In this document: positions 20,205-31,075 of the stretch, piece after piece
Numbering within the stretch: position 1 is the stretch's first letter
Layout: each line of letters starts with the position of its first letter
Assembly (NCBI GenBank): GCA_032433765.1
Contig: JAVIAB010000051.1
Span: forward strand, 152,657,421-152,721,420
DNA from: Megaustenia siamemsis
Lineage: Eukaryota; Mollusca; Gastropoda; Stylommatophora; Ariophantidae
Length of the DNA: 64,000 nt
Direction of reading: 5' to 3'
Position numbers and translations under genes: made by a program
Notes under the pieces: generated by a model
Told to the model about the DNA's origin: nothing
Database searches by the model: none
What the model saw: only the letters and a program-made list of their open reading frames with translations

Positions 20205-20739
20205 TCTCTGTCTAGTTCCAATCCTCTTGTCATAGAACGATGTCGTAACAGTTCTAAATATAGATTGCATCGCCGCTAAACACAAGTATGGGAAGCATGA
20301 CGTCACAGCCTGGAGAAACACTTCACATTGTTGCTGGTTCTCCCCGCGAGAGCTTTCATCCCTCACGAGGACTCCAACTCTCCGTGTTCCAAATCTCAGC
20401 CACTACTACCAGAGAAAGCTAACTACCAGAGAAGGCTGGTTAGACGAGCCTAAGGGTGACATTTTTTCTTCTCTGACCAATTCAACAGTCCTAGTTAGCT
20501 TGTGTTGACTTTCCCCTCTCCTTGTCAAATGTTCTTCTTAATAATCGAATGACAATTTTGAACATTTTCTCTAAAGGACTCCAATTAGAGGTGTTTTTAT
20601 CTTACTAGAATGGTGCTCTTCTGTCTCTTTTTATCTGTTACATACAAAGAGAACAAAAAAACAAAGAAGTAAGAATTTAATCCGTTACGATTAGTGTACA
20701 TTACAGGTCCATTTATACACGAATCATCGACATATTGAA
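19757..20739. other. No gene; contains a (CT)n microsatellite
   Basis: Apart from a (CT)n run at about 20157-20200 I see no recognised feature. Confidence 0.5.
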
Positions 20740-21130
20740 AGTTTATACCAGTACCGTACAATACATGTTTTAAATGGTTTATACCAGTACCGTATAATAC
20801 ATATTTTAAATGGTTTATACCAGTACCGTACAATACATGTTTTAAATGGTTTATATCAGTACCGTACAATACATATTTTAAATGGTTTATATCAGTACAT
20901 TGCATTCAATTTCTGTGATGGAAATGTGATGGTAATAATGATATCTGTATATTACAATTAATTTTTGTGATGGTTTCTATCGTTACCATACAATTAATGT
21001 TTGTGATGGTTTATATCGGTACCATACAATTAATTTTTGTAATGGTTATACCAGTACCGCACAATTCATTTTTTTATGGTTATACCAGTACCGTGTAATC
21101 CATTTTTTAATGGTTTATACTAGTACTGTG
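20740..21130 (+). repeat. 36-bp minisatellite
   Basis: About 10 copies of a 36-bp unit containing GGTTTATACCAGTACCGTAC, regular between 20740 and 20900 and degenerate to 21130. The minus-strand frame 20597-20905 is an open translation of the repeat. Confidence 0.88.
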
Positions 21131-21358
21131 ACAGTCATGTAGGGTGCTACTGTATGCAGTAGACAATACAACCTGCGGCTGCCCTGATGCCTTGCAGGTA
21201 TGCTCGGGAGAGTAAAAGGCTAAGGGAGGGTACCCTAAATTAAAACAACACCACTGCCTTGTGGGAGAGATTTTTTAATCAAAAGCTAGCGGAGCCAAAC
21301 GTAAACAAATCGATCGTCATCAAGCTACTGTAAGCAGAATAAGGATAAAACAGAGTCT
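21131..21358 (+). other. Putative 5' UTR of LINE-E copy 3
   Basis: This stretch precedes the LINE-F insertion. LINE-E endonuclease sequence starts directly after LINE-F (about 22989), so the sequence left of LINE-F is likely the displaced 5' leader of that LINE-E copy. It includes GGGTACCCTAAATTAAAAC at about 21225. Inference from nesting only. Confidence 0.35.
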
Positions 21359-21366
21359 ATAGATAA

Positions 21367-22890
21367 GCAGCAGCAGAATTAGATGTAAATTTAGATGACT
21401 TCACCTTGAGTGAAATAGAAACCACCTTAAAGCTAATGACCAATAACAAGGCTGCTGGAGAGGATAAGTTAACAGCTGAGATCCTCAAGGCAATTGATAG
21501 CCATAATCTAATACATCTCCAAAAAATGTTCAACATCATTTGGAAAACAGAGAAGACGCCTCTTAAATGGAAAAAAGGAATCATTGTTAAGATCCCAAAA
21601 AAGGGCAATCTTAGAGATTGTAACAACTGGAGAGGCGTGACACTTTTGTCAGTTGCCTCAAAGTTATTCTGTAAAATCATCCTAAATAGAATAAAGGATT
21701 CAATAGATACAGTAATGCGTGAAGAACAGGCTGGGTTTAGAAAAGGGAGAAGCTGTCTTGACCACATTTTCACTCTACGACTTATATTGGAGGAACACAT
21801 TGAAAAGCAAAAACCTTTTGTACTTAACTTCATCGACTTCAAAAAAGCATTTGATAGTATTCATATAGATTCTTTGTGGAAAATTCTGAAGCAATATGGT
21901 TTACCATCAAAAATCATAAATATTATCAAAGACATGTATGTTGGTTACACATGTGCAGTTCGAACAGAGGAAGGACTGAGCGAATGTTTCCCAATAGAAA
22001 CTGGGGTTAAACAAGGATGTATTCTATCGCCCTTGTTTGGAATTGTTATGGACTTCATAATGAAGAAATGCTGCACTGGTAATAAAGGCATCGAATGGAT
22101 ACAAGGAGACCATTTGGAGGACCTCGACTTTGCTGATGACATAGTTCTCATCAGCAGTCAGATAAAAACGATGCAGGAAAACACAAATGAACTATCATCA
22201 ATAGCCAGCAAAATTGGGCTTGAGGTCAATCATGAAAAGACTAAAGTCATGAAAAGTTTAATTCCAACAAGTGACAAAATATACATGGAAAACAAACCAA
22301 TAGAAGAGATCGATCACTTTATCTATCTTGAAAGTCACATTGATCGAGAAGGGGATACGAGCAAAGAAATTAGAATCAGACTGGCTAAAGCAGCAATGTC
22401 TTTCAGAAGCCTTGAAAAGTTGTGGAAATCAAAACTCATCAGCACAAACACAAAACTTAGGCTATTCAAATCAAATGTACTATCAACCCTTACGTATGCG
22501 TGTGAAAGCTGGAAAACAACAAGAGATATAGAAACAAAGTTGAACGCATTCGAAAATAAATGTCTAAGGAAAATACTTGGTATAGAATGGAACGAATTCA
22601 AAACAAACAAGGAAATTAGAGAAATCGCCAATCAACCACTAATATCTTCAGTAATAAAGAAAAGACGATGGTCATACGTTGGACATGTGATGAGAAGAGA
22701 TAATAATCGAATAACAATGCAAGCCCTCATATGGGAAACAACAGGTAAAAGAAAAAGAGGAAGACCCAGGGAGACACTGAGAAGAACATTGATGAGAGAG
22801 GCAAGAGCAGCAGGAATCGGCTCCCTCAATGAGATAGAACTGCTTGCACAGAACAGAGACAGATGGCGAGATTTGATAAAATATCTTTAA
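21367..22890 (+). CDS. LINE-F reverse transcriptase, uninterrupted partial frame
   Basis: The only long retrotransposon frame here without a stop or frameshift: about 507 codons from an in-frame TAA (21364-21366) to the TAA at 22888. There is no ATG at the edge. The conventional frame start at 21406 is a TTG and the first ATG is at 21436, so this is a 5'-truncated gene. Counting from 21406, NNKAAGEDKL (13-22) is the RT entry motif and IPKKGNLRDCNNWRGVTLL (63-81) covers blocks 1-2. FIDFKKAFD (142-150) is motif A, GVKQGCILSP (200-209) motif B and FADD (242-245) motif C. The C-terminal part has CLRKILGIEW, RRWSYVGHVMRR and GKRKRGRPRETLRR. All catalytic aspartates are present, but without the endonuclease it cannot be an autonomous element. 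Confidence 0.9.
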   Translation, partial: AAAELDVNLDDFTLSEIETTLKLMTNNKAAGEDKLTAEILKAIDSHNLIHLQKMFNIIWKTEKTPLKWKKGIIVKIPKKGNLRDCNNWRGVTLLSVASKLFCKIILNRIKDSIDTVMREEQAGFRKGRSCLDHIFTLRLILEEHIEKQKPFVLNFIDFKKAFDSIHIDSLWKILKQYGLPSKIINIIKDMYVGYTCAVRTEEGLSECFPIETGVKQGCILSPLFGIVMDFIMKKCCTGNKGIEWIQGDHLEDLDFADDIVLISSQIKTMQENTNELSSIASKIGLEVNHEKTKVMKSLIPTSDKIYMENKPIEEIDHFIYLESHIDREGDTSKEIRIRLAKAAMSFRSLEKLWKSKLISTNTKLRLFKSNVLSTLTYACESWKTTRDIETKLNAFENKCLRKILGIEWNEFKTNKEIREIANQPLISSVIKKRRWSYVGHVMRRDNNRITMQALIWETTGKRKRGRPRETLRRTLMREARAAGIGSLNEIELLAQNRDRWRDLIKYL

Positions 22891-22979
22891 AAGAAAACTG
22901 CTAGAACAAAAATTCATATAGGAGAAGGTGTATCTTGGTCTACGCCCTCTGGGCCGGTTACGGCTCGAAAGGTCAATAG
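21368..22979 (+). mobile_element. LINE-F, 1.6 kb, best preserved LINE in the window
   Basis: A 5'-truncated LINE carrying the reverse transcriptase and C-terminal region, a short 3' UTR (with GGGCCGGTTACGGCTCGAAA) and a (GATA)n-type tail. ATAGATAAG occurs at 21359-21367 and 22980-22988 and fits a 9-bp TSD, although the right copy overlaps the GATA tail. The endonuclease-coding part is absent. It is inserted at the 5' side of LINE-E copy 3. A 285-bp sister fragment is at 16482-16766. Confidence 0.9.
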
Positions 22980-22988
22980 ATAGATAAG

Positions 22989-23867
22989 TACTTTGAATGT
23001 TAGAACACTCATGCAGAAGGGTTAATTGGAAAACTTCATACAGGAAATGAAAACAATGGGTTTATATTTTCTAGGAGCTTGCGAAATGAGATACACTGAA
23101 TCAGGGGAGATATATTCTGATGAACATAACTAATCAATTCTGGAAGTACAGAACACCAAAGAGGAGTAGGTATCGTCTTGGATGCAGAAAGAGCAAGAAC
23201 AGTGAAATGCTTTTACCCAATATCTGACAGAGTCATTTTAGTGAAATTGAATGAAAATCCAATAGATATAAATCTTATACAAGTTTATGCACCAACAGCA
23301 GACAGTCTAGAGGAAACAATTGATAAATTTTACGACGAGTTAAATAAGGCACTTCGTGAATACAAACCACATGAAAACACCATAGTTCTAGGGGATTTTA
23401 ACGCAAAAGTTGGAAAGGAGAGAGTTGAGGATGTAGTTGGTCATTATGGCTTAGGTGAGTAGAAAGAAAGAGATGAGAAACTTATTGACTGGGCAAGAAC
23501 AAACAACATGATGATAGGAAACACCTGGTTTAAGCAACATCCAAGACGCCTGTGGACATGGAAAAGCCCAGGAGAAAACGCATGTAATCAAATTGATTAC
23601 ATAATGATATACAATAGGTTTAGAAACAGTCTGGTGTGTATGAAAACTAGATCAGGGGCAGATTACAATAGTGATCATGTACCATTTGTGGGAAAGCTTA
23701 GAGTAAAATTAAAAACAACAAAACGAGCATCAGTTAACATCAAGTTAAATTTAGATTTACTCAAATCAGGCAAGAAGATGCAAGACAAATATAAAATCAC
23801 AATTCAGAACCGGTACAATGCAATAGAGAATATACAAAGCATTGATGAACAGTGGGAAATGCTATAA
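22989..23867 (+). pseudogene. LINE-E copy 3, endonuclease region
   Basis: AP-type endonuclease remnant starting directly to the right of LINE-F. STLNVRTL (about 22990) corresponds to the usual TWNVRTL, and GACEMRY carries the catalytic Glu. The frames 23178-23462 and 23508-23867 then give VYAPTAD, GDFNAKVG, QIDYIMIYNRF and SDHVPFVGKL, so the full motif order is present. Damage includes a stop in the first block (TAA at 23022-23024), a frameshift near 23120-23170 and an in-frame TAG at 23460-23462. Downstream it joins a Lys/Glu-rich linker. Confidence 0.88.
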
Positions 23868-25376
23868 GAATCAATGCAACAAACATCAAAAGAATTCATT
23901 CCATCAGTGAGGACAAATTCAAGAAAGAAATGCATACAAGAAGAAGAAATAAATAAAATAAAGATGAGTATAAGAGATTAAATAAAGAAATTGTAATAAA
24001 AAGCAATGAAGCAAAAGAGGCATGGCTAAAAGAGAGATGCAAAGAGATTGAAATGCAACAAAAAGGAGATGCCAAAGCTATATACAAACAAATTGAAGAA
24101 TTAACAGGAAGAAAAACGCAATCAAAAACTGGATGTTTAAGATCAAAGGAATGAGAACTGTTGATTGATCAAGAAAACATAAGGAACTATGGACAGAATA
24201 CATTAAAGATATTTATGATGATGAACGAACAAAAGTAAATTTTAAGGGTAATGGAGAAGAACCAGAAATACTCAGAGAAGAAGTGAAAGACGCCTTGCGC
24301 AATATGAAAGCAGGCAAAGCTCCTGGACCAGATAATATAACTAAAGAAGAGATTGAAGCCATGGGTGATTTTGGAATAGAAATAATAACAAAAATATTGA
24401 ATGATATCTACATGTATTGAAAGAATATGTACTGGCAACAAACAGCGGCCATAAGTACTGGAAATCAATTGGGAATGTTTCAACAAATAAAACAGGGTGT
24501 TGTGTGCTGACACCAGATTTGTTTAATATATAAAATAGTGAAATTATGTGAAGATCCATAAGGGGCATGCCTGGAATAACAATCGGAGATTATAATATAA
24601 ATAATCTAAGGTATGATGATGATACAGTATCAGTCGCTAAGAGTGAAAATGAGTTACAAGAAATGTTAGACATTATAGTGAAAGAAAGCAAAAGTGAAGG
24701 ACACAGCGTTAATAGCAAAAGGACAGAAGTAATGGTAACAACAAAGAAAAAGACTTCACCTCAGTGCAAAATAAAGATAAGTGGAACAATATTAAAACAT
24801 GTTTACTTAAATATTTGGGAACTTTATTAATCTCAGACGGAAGATGTACAACAGAGGTGAGATGCAGAATGGCTCAGGCAAAAGCAGTTTTCCAAAAAAA
24901 TGAGGAAGATACTATACAATCCATTTTTGACAATAGAAACAATAAAAAGAGTTCTTAAATGTTATGTAGAGACAGTCTTAACATATGGATGTGAATCATC
25001 GACAATAGAACAACCGACAAGAAAATAACTGGAGTCTGTAGAAATGTGGTTTTACAGAAGAATGTTGAGAGTACCATGGACAGCTAAGAAGAGTAATGAA
25101 AATGTTCTGAAAGAGGCCTAAGCAAAATGAGAGCTAATTTCCAATATTAGGAAGAAACAATCATTACCAGAAACATTCTCCAACACTGGAATATATTGTA
25201 ACAACTGGGAAAATTGAGGGAATAAGAGATAGAGGGAAGCAAAGAGAAAAGATACCAGACAGCCTAAGAGAATGGCTTGGCAGAAAGTCAACAACAGAAA
25301 TGATAAATAACTGTCGAGATGGAAAGTTGTGGAGAGACATGATCACCTATGTCATCCGGTACTTGATGATAATGAT
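23868..25376 (+). pseudogene. LINE-E copy 3, linker and internally deleted reverse transcriptase
   Basis: The linker (to about 24230) has several stops. RT starts with ALRNMKAGKAPGPDNITKEE (about 24290-24350) and ILNDIYMY, then jumps at about 24420 to WQQTAAISTGNQLGMFQQIK just before motif B. RT blocks 1 through motif A are therefore deleted, including the first catalytic Asp. Motif B is damaged (GV...LTPDLFN). Motif C reads RYDDDTVSVA (about 24610) instead of YADD. The post-RT region (24830-25370) is split by frameshifts and ends in a GATGATAATGATG tail. Confidence 0.85.
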
Positions 25377-25399
25377 GTTTATAGTAGTGCCATACGAAC

Positions 25400-25862
25400 C
25401 ATTTTTAACAATAGAAACAAGAAAAGAGTTCTTAAATGTTATGTTGAGCCAGTCTTAAGATATGAATGTGAATCATGGACAATGGGACAGGATATAAGAA
25501 AATCACTGGGGATAAAGAAATGTGGCTTTAAAGAAGAATGTTGAGAATACCATGAACAGCTAAGAAGAGTAATAAAAACGTTCTGAAACAGGCCAAAGAA
25601 AAAATGAGCTAATATTCAATATTAGGAAGAAACAATCATTATTTTTTAGCCATGTAATGAGAAGGGAACAGCTGGAATATATTGTAACAACTGGGAAAAA
25701 TGAGGGACGAAGAGATAGAGGAGAGCAAAGAGAAAAGATATCAGACAGCTTAAGAGAATGGCTTGGCAGAAGGTCAACAACAGAAATGATAAATAACTGT
25801 ATAGATTGAGAGTTAGAACATGATCTCCTACGCAAGCAAGCATGGCACTTTATGATGATGAT
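25400..25862 (+). mobile_element. LINE-E copy 4, 3' end only
   Basis: A second LINE-E 3' end immediately after copy 3. It starts in the post-RT region (AACAATAGAAACAAG, VLKCYVEPVLRYECESWT) and ends with TTTATGATGATGAT. Multiple stops are present. The left flank ATAGTAGTGCC (about 25380) and right flank ATATCAGTACC (about 25861) agree at 8 of 11 positions and may be a decayed TSD. Confidence 0.8.
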
Positions 25863-25885
25863 ATCAGTACCTTTTTTTTAAATTT

Positions 25886-26612
25886 CAGATACGTCTTGTA
25901 TTAGTTTAATGGAAGATAAATCTAGAATACGTCTTGTATTAGTTTAATGGAAGATAAATCTAGAATACGTTTTGTATTAGTTTAATGGAAGATAAATCTA
26001 GAATACGTCTTGTATTAGTTTAATGGAAGATAAATCTAGAATACGTCTTGTATTAGTTTAATGGAAGATAAATCTAGAATACGTCTTGTATTAGTTTAAT
26101 GGAAGATAAATCTAGAATACGTCTTGTATTAGTTTAATGGAAGATAAATCTAAAATACGTCTTGTATTAGTTTAATGGAAGATAAATCTAGAATACGTTT
26201 TGTATTAGTTTAATGGAAGATAAATCTAAAATACGTCTTGTATTAGTTTAATGGAAGATAAATCTAGAATACGTCTTGTATTAGTTTAATGGAAGATAAA
26301 TCTAAAATACGTTTTGTATTAGTTTAATGGAAGATAAATCTAGAATACGTCTTGTATTAGTTTAATGGAAGATAAATCTAGAATACGTCTTGTATTAGTT
26401 TAATGGAAGATAAATCTAGAATACGTCTTGTATTAGTTTAATGGAAGATAAATCTAAAATACGTTTTGTATTAGTTTAATGGAAGATAAATCTAGAATAC
26501 GTCTTGTATTAGTTTAATGGAAGATAAATCTAGAATACGTCTTGTATTAGTTTAATGGAAGATAAATCTAGAATACGTCTTGTATTAGTTTAATGGAAGA
26601 TAAATCTAGACT
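25886..26612 (+). repeat. 38-bp minisatellite
   Basis: About 19 nearly identical copies of a 38-bp unit containing ACGTCTTGTATTAGTTTAAT. Variants are limited to CTT/TTT after ACG and TAGAA/TAAAA near the unit end. It begins just after LINE-E copy 4. Confidence 0.97.
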
Positions 26613-26756
26613 TGATCATCATAGACATCCACGTCTTGTCCCCGGAAGATCACTCAACCACCACTGCTGCACCACGGCTCTTTACGAATTAAAGACAAGG
26701 AAAAACACATGTTGGTATACAATTCCTTTGTATGACGTCATTACTCAATGTGTGGA

Positions 26757-27955
26757 ATCTGTCAGAGAGTCTGTCAGTGAGTCTGTCAGAGAGTCTGTCA
26801 GTGAATCTGTCAGAGAGTCTGTCAGTGAATCTGTCAGAGAGTCTGTCAGAGAGTCTGTCAGTGAATCTGTCAGAGAGTCTGTCAGTGAATCTGTCAGAGA
26901 GTCTGTCAGTGAATCTGTCAGAGAGTCTGTCAGTGAATCTGTCAGAGAGTCTGTCAGAGAGTCTGTCAGAGAGTCTATCAGAGAGTCTGTCAGTGTGTCT
27001 GTCAGAGAGTCTGTCAGAAAGTCTGTCAGTGTGTCTGTCAGAGAGTCTGTCAGAGAGTCTGTCAGTGTGTCTGTCAGAGAGTCTGTCAGTGAGTCTGTCA
27101 GAGAGTCTGTCAGAGAGTCTGTCAGAGAATCTGTCAGTGTGTCTGTCAGAGACTCTGTCAGTGAATCTGTCAGAGAGTCTGTCAGTGAATCTGTCAGAGA
27201 GTCTCTCAGTGAATCTGTCAGAGAGTCTATCAGAGAGTCTGTCAGAGAGTCTGTCAGTGAATCTGTCAGAGAGTCTGTCAGTGAATCTGTTAGAGAGTCT
27301 GTCAGTGTGTCTGTCAGAGAGTCTGTCAGAGAGTCTGTCAGTGTGTCTGTCAGAAAGTCTGTCAGAGAGTCTGTCAGTGTGTCTGTCAGAGAGTCTGTCA
27401 GTGAGTCTGTCAGAGAGTCTGTCAGTGAGTCTGTCAGAGAGTCTGTCAGTGTGTCTGTCAGAGAGTCTGTCAGTGAATCTGTCAGAGAGTCTGTCAGTGA
27501 ATCTGTCAGAGAGTCTCTCAGTGAATCTATCAGAGAGTCTATCAGAGAGTCTGTCAGAGAGTCTGTCAGTGAATTTGTCAGAGAGTCTGTCAGTGAATCT
27601 GTCAGAGAGTCTGTCAGAGAGTCTGTCAGTGAATCTGTTAGAGAGTCTGTCAGAGAGTCTGTCAGAGAGTCTGTCAGAGAGTCTATCAGAGAGTCTGTCA
27701 GTGAATTTGTCAGAGAGTCTGTCAGTGAATCTGTCAGAGAGTCTGTCAGTGAATCTGTTAGAGAGTCTGTCAGTGTGTCTGTCAGAGAGTCTGTCAGAGA
27801 GTCTGTCAGTGTGTCTGTCAGAAAGTCTGTCAGAGAGTCTGTCAGTGTGTCTGTCAGAGAGTCTGTCAGTGAGTCTGTCAGAGAGTCTGTCAGAGAATCT
27901 GTCAGAGAGTCTGTCAGTGTGTCTGTCAGAGAGTCTGTCAGTGAGTCTGTTTGAG
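26757..27955 (+). repeat. 12-bp minisatellite, about 100 copies
   Basis: A 1.2-kb array of GTCAGAGAGTCT and variants GTCAGTGAATCT, GTCAGTGTGTCT, GTCAGTGAGTCT and GTCAGAAAGTCT. Twelve is a multiple of three, so two plus frames (SVRE/SVSE and LSES) and one minus frame (TDSL) remain open for over 400 codons. A block at 27301 recurs at 27769, giving a 468-bp (39-unit) higher-order repeat. The flanks contain no gene-like sequence, so this is a satellite and not a Ser-rich protein gene. Confidence 0.95.
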
Positions 27956-29071
27956 AGTGACTCAAAGAGTCTTCAGTCTGATTAAATAGAATAGGGACCA
28001 CGCATCTAATGATGTGTACACGGTATCTATCGAGTGTGTCCTTTCTAACAAAAACACACAAAACCGACCCCAGCAACAATCGAACAAGAATACGTCGAGC
28101 GAGACGATCACTGCGTCCACCGACTGTCCTCTAGAAGTAAATAACTTGCAATACAGATGGATATAACATACTTAACAATTCTACATTAGCTCAGACACAA
28201 ATAAATTGCACACATTTCCTGAGTAGCTATTGAGACAAAAGCATTTAAAGGAAATGTATGCAATTTATCTGTAGATAAATTCAGTAGTTTTTGTCTCTTA
28301 TGTAGCTTTTGTGAAAGCGAAGATACTTTCATGTTATATTTCAACTGTTCGTAACCACAACCTTTACTATATTGCGTGTATTTGTTCCAAAGTTGATTGA
28401 TGAATAATTTAAACGTTTGCAACAATGACTTCCTTATGGCGTGTTAATATGCGTTACGTACGGCAAGGCAATAACGCTATGTTGTGTATCAGTTGACTTC
28501 CTTGTTCAGTTTCCTTTATATCCAATTTATTATTTTATGTCTATTTTCTCACATGGTAAATGATACTCTTTTATTGTATCATCAATTTTTAGTAACGTTA
28601 TTGACTGCTTGTCTGTAAATGCAAGTTTAATTATAAAGTACCTTGGTTTTAAGCTTTCTTTGTCAATTAGTTAACAAATGCACATCATAGTATATTTTAA
28701 ATATGAAACTCTACATCTATTGGTGGGATTAATTTAGCAACAATTTCGTTATATTTGAATCTAATGAGCAGTGACCATCATACTCGTCAGGTGATAACTT
28801 GTTTGAGACAATCAACGTGTTTCACTGTACACCTTTTAAAGTTTAGATGTGAAATAATACAACTAAATGAAAGTATTAGAAACTGCGACCCAATAGCTGA
28901 AACTGCCTATCCACAGCCATCTATAGTTTTACTAAGGACTGTGTTTTGAGAAAGAAATCCCGAAATCACTCAAAGTTTGTGACGTCTCTGTGATGATGAA
29001 CGCGAGCTGTAGACGGCTGGCGCCATGTTACCCACAACTGCCCCTGCTCGTAAAGCTGAAAACATCACAAC
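27956..29071. other. No gene; short repeat trace near the right end
   Basis: Mostly unique AT-rich sequence. About 29013-29060 contains TTACCCACAACTGCCCCTGC, which matches (inverted) the loop of the foldback element at 4470-4515. Confidence 0.5.
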
Positions 29072-29392
29072 CTTTAGGTAAAGGTAAAGTATGAGACTTG
29101 AAACGACTTCTTAGAACGTGACTTTTCATCCGTATGTGCTCGGCCGCCTATCCAGAAGTGATCGGAGACTTCATGATAGTGGCGCTTCAAGCATAGAAAT
29201 TCACGATGTAATGCGGCATTCCTCACCTTCCCACTGGTATACATTTCTGCCAGCAGTTGGGTAGACCGCGGGGATATTTATTTTCCAACTACGGGTATAA
29301 CTCACACTGCTTCCATCGGCAGTCGAACACGAGTTGTCTGAACGTTGGTAGCCCAGTTCGGTGGTTTTCCCAACTAGGCTACCAAAGCCCCC
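29072..29392 (-). mobile_element. SINE S2, longest copy, minus strand
   Basis: A tRNA-derived SINE in minus orientation, about 320 bp, with a tail reading GGTAAAGGTAAAGT at the left. On the minus strand the head at the right shows an A-box-like TGGTAGCCTAGTTGG (about 29383-29369) and a B-box-like GTGTTCGACTGCC (about 29331-29319). The body matches the split copy at 8516-9552. No clear TSD was identified. Confidence 0.78.
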
Positions 29393-29570
29393 AAACTTTA
29401 GGTGATTCTTTTCAGTCCGCGGGCCTTATTAACAATACAGATTTCTGTGCTCTATTCCTTTTCGGTGGGTTACTGTTGTTTTAAGTATTTCCTCGTTGTT
29501 GTTGCATCTGCTGAGCTGCTCTCAGTTACAGACCTGATTCTCCTAAACTATTATGTAAACGTTATATCAG

Positions 29571-29790
29571 GCGATATTAATGTACGACATGCTGATATTA
29601 ATGTACGACATGCTGATATTAATGTACGACATGCTGATAATAATGTACGACATGCTGATATTAATGTACGACATGCTGATATTAATGTACGACATGCTGA
29701 TATTAATGTACGACATGCTGATATTAATGTACGACATGCTGATATTAATGTACGACATGCTGATATTAATGTACGACATGCTGATAATAA
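29571..29790 (+). repeat. 21-bp minisatellite
   Basis: About 10 near-perfect copies of a 21-bp unit GATATTAATGTACGACATGC plus T. The only variation is ATAATAATG in two copies. All three frames carry open repeats of seven residues. Not a gene. Confidence 0.97.
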
Positions 29791-29879
29791 TGACTGCAGC
29801 TAAACTCGTCCTCTAGTATTAGATTTTGCTCTGAATGTTTCATTACTAGTTAGCTATGTAGGATTAGGTTTATTTACTT

Positions 29880-30065
29880 ACATATCTGTGTGTGTATTGT
29901 TTTGCTTGTTCCTGCTGAAGGCCTATTGAGCCGAAACGTTGTTCAAATTTGTGTCGTCTATAATATCACGTAAAGCATTTACCATACCATTTTTGTCTCT
30001 ATTTTTTCAATTCTCGCTCACATTTAGCTTTACTGCAGCTTCGCATTTTGTTGTATTCATTTCTA
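29880..30065 (-). repeat. S3/CGAAACGTT repeat copy
   Basis: The plus strand reads GAGCCGAAACGTTGTTC, then GTCGTCTATAATATCACG, ACCATACCATTTTTG, and TTTACTGCAGCTTCGCAT. These are the same blocks, inverted, as at 63880-64000 and in the left half of 6975-7400. They identify one family with a GAAGCTGC block at one end and a CGAAACG block at the other. Confidence 0.65.
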
Positions 30066-30247
30066 TTTCTTTGACTTAACCCCTAATTAGACACATAAGA
30101 ATGTTATGAAAGTACACCAGTCCCATAGGTGTTTAGTGTTGTCTTTGTATTGAACTGGTGGTGGGGGGGGGGTACTCTAAATGTGTTTAGATTTAAAGAA
30201 AAGTTTAAAAGTAAAGGCACTCCCTTAGCATACAAAGCAATCTTCTT

Positions 30248-30895
30248 CTTCTTCTTTTCTCTTTTCACTGATACCTAAAAGGTGTCGTGGTTTATATCAT
30301 TTGCCGTTCTTGTGCTGCTCGAACTGTCTGAATTAGTGATTTTCCTTTGTTGTTACATGTCTCTGTCACTGCATCTATCCATCTTCTTCTTTTCTCTTTT
30401 CACTGATACCTAAAAGGTGTCGTGGTTTATATCATTTGCCGTTCTTGTGCTGCTCGAACTGTCTGAATTAGTGATTTTCCTTTGTTGCTACATGTCTCTG
30501 TCACTGCATCTATCCATCTTCTTCTGGGTCTTCCTCTTGGTCTTTTTCCATGCATTCTCGAGAAGAACGCCCTTGATGGTGATTGGTATGGATTCATTCT
30601 GACCAGCCAAACCATTTAAGTTGTTGTTGTTCTATATATTCTTGGCAGGGTTTTGTTCCTACTATTTTTCTTATGGTTTCATTTGGTATTCTATCTCTTC
30701 TTGTGTTGTTTGTTACTTTTCTCAAGCAACGCATCTCACATGTATTGATCTTTCTTAAATGTGATTTTTGACTTTCATAGCACAAAGTTGGTATGAAGAT
30801 GCTATTTATCATTTGTTGTTTAGCTGGCATAGAAATGTTTGGATGTCTTAGCAATGGTGAAAGCTGGTATGTGACAGCATTTGCTTTTGTATTCT
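30248..30895 (-). mobile_element. LINE-C 3' end with an internal 135-bp tandem duplication
   Basis: A minus-strand LINE-C copy longer than the one at 3417-3892. Reading leftward it has TKANAVTYQLSPLLRHPNI, then IFIPTLCYES, CLRKVTNNTRRDR and RGRPRRRWIDAVTET, with a frame break near 30600. The terminal segment is present twice in tandem with an offset of 135 bp (CACTGATACC at 30266 and 30401), so the 3' end of the LINE was duplicated after or during insertion. Confidence 0.82.
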
Positions 30896-30965
30896 CATGT
30901 TACAAAGCAATATTATAGTGTAAATATGACTAATCTTACTGTTTTCGTTCTCAGAATTTGGAGAT

Positions 30966-31075
30966 GATGTAGATTGTGTACTGTGTATGTAGATTGTGTA
31001 CTGTGTATGTAGATTGTGTACTGTGTATGTAAATTGTGTACTGTGTATGTAAATTGTGTACTGTGTACTAAGGCC
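30966..31075 (+). repeat. 20-bp minisatellite
   Basis: About 5 copies of GTATGTAGATTGTGTACTGT, with a GTAAATT variant in the last copies. Confidence 0.93.

Noticed and set aside
25886..26612. CRISPR-like array
   Set aside because: The regular 38-bp period has no unique spacers: the whole unit is repeated. The same holds for all other arrays here.
26593..27985. 453- and 417-codon plus frames and a 444-codon minus frame
   Set aside because: All are translations of the 12-bp array, and being open on both strands follows from a unit without stops. The first even starts in the unrelated 38-bp array.
29880..29960. Hammerhead ribozyme in the CGAAACGTT repeat
   Set aside because: A GAAAC box is present, but the CTGANGA core is not intact in the copies I read, so it stays only a suggestion.
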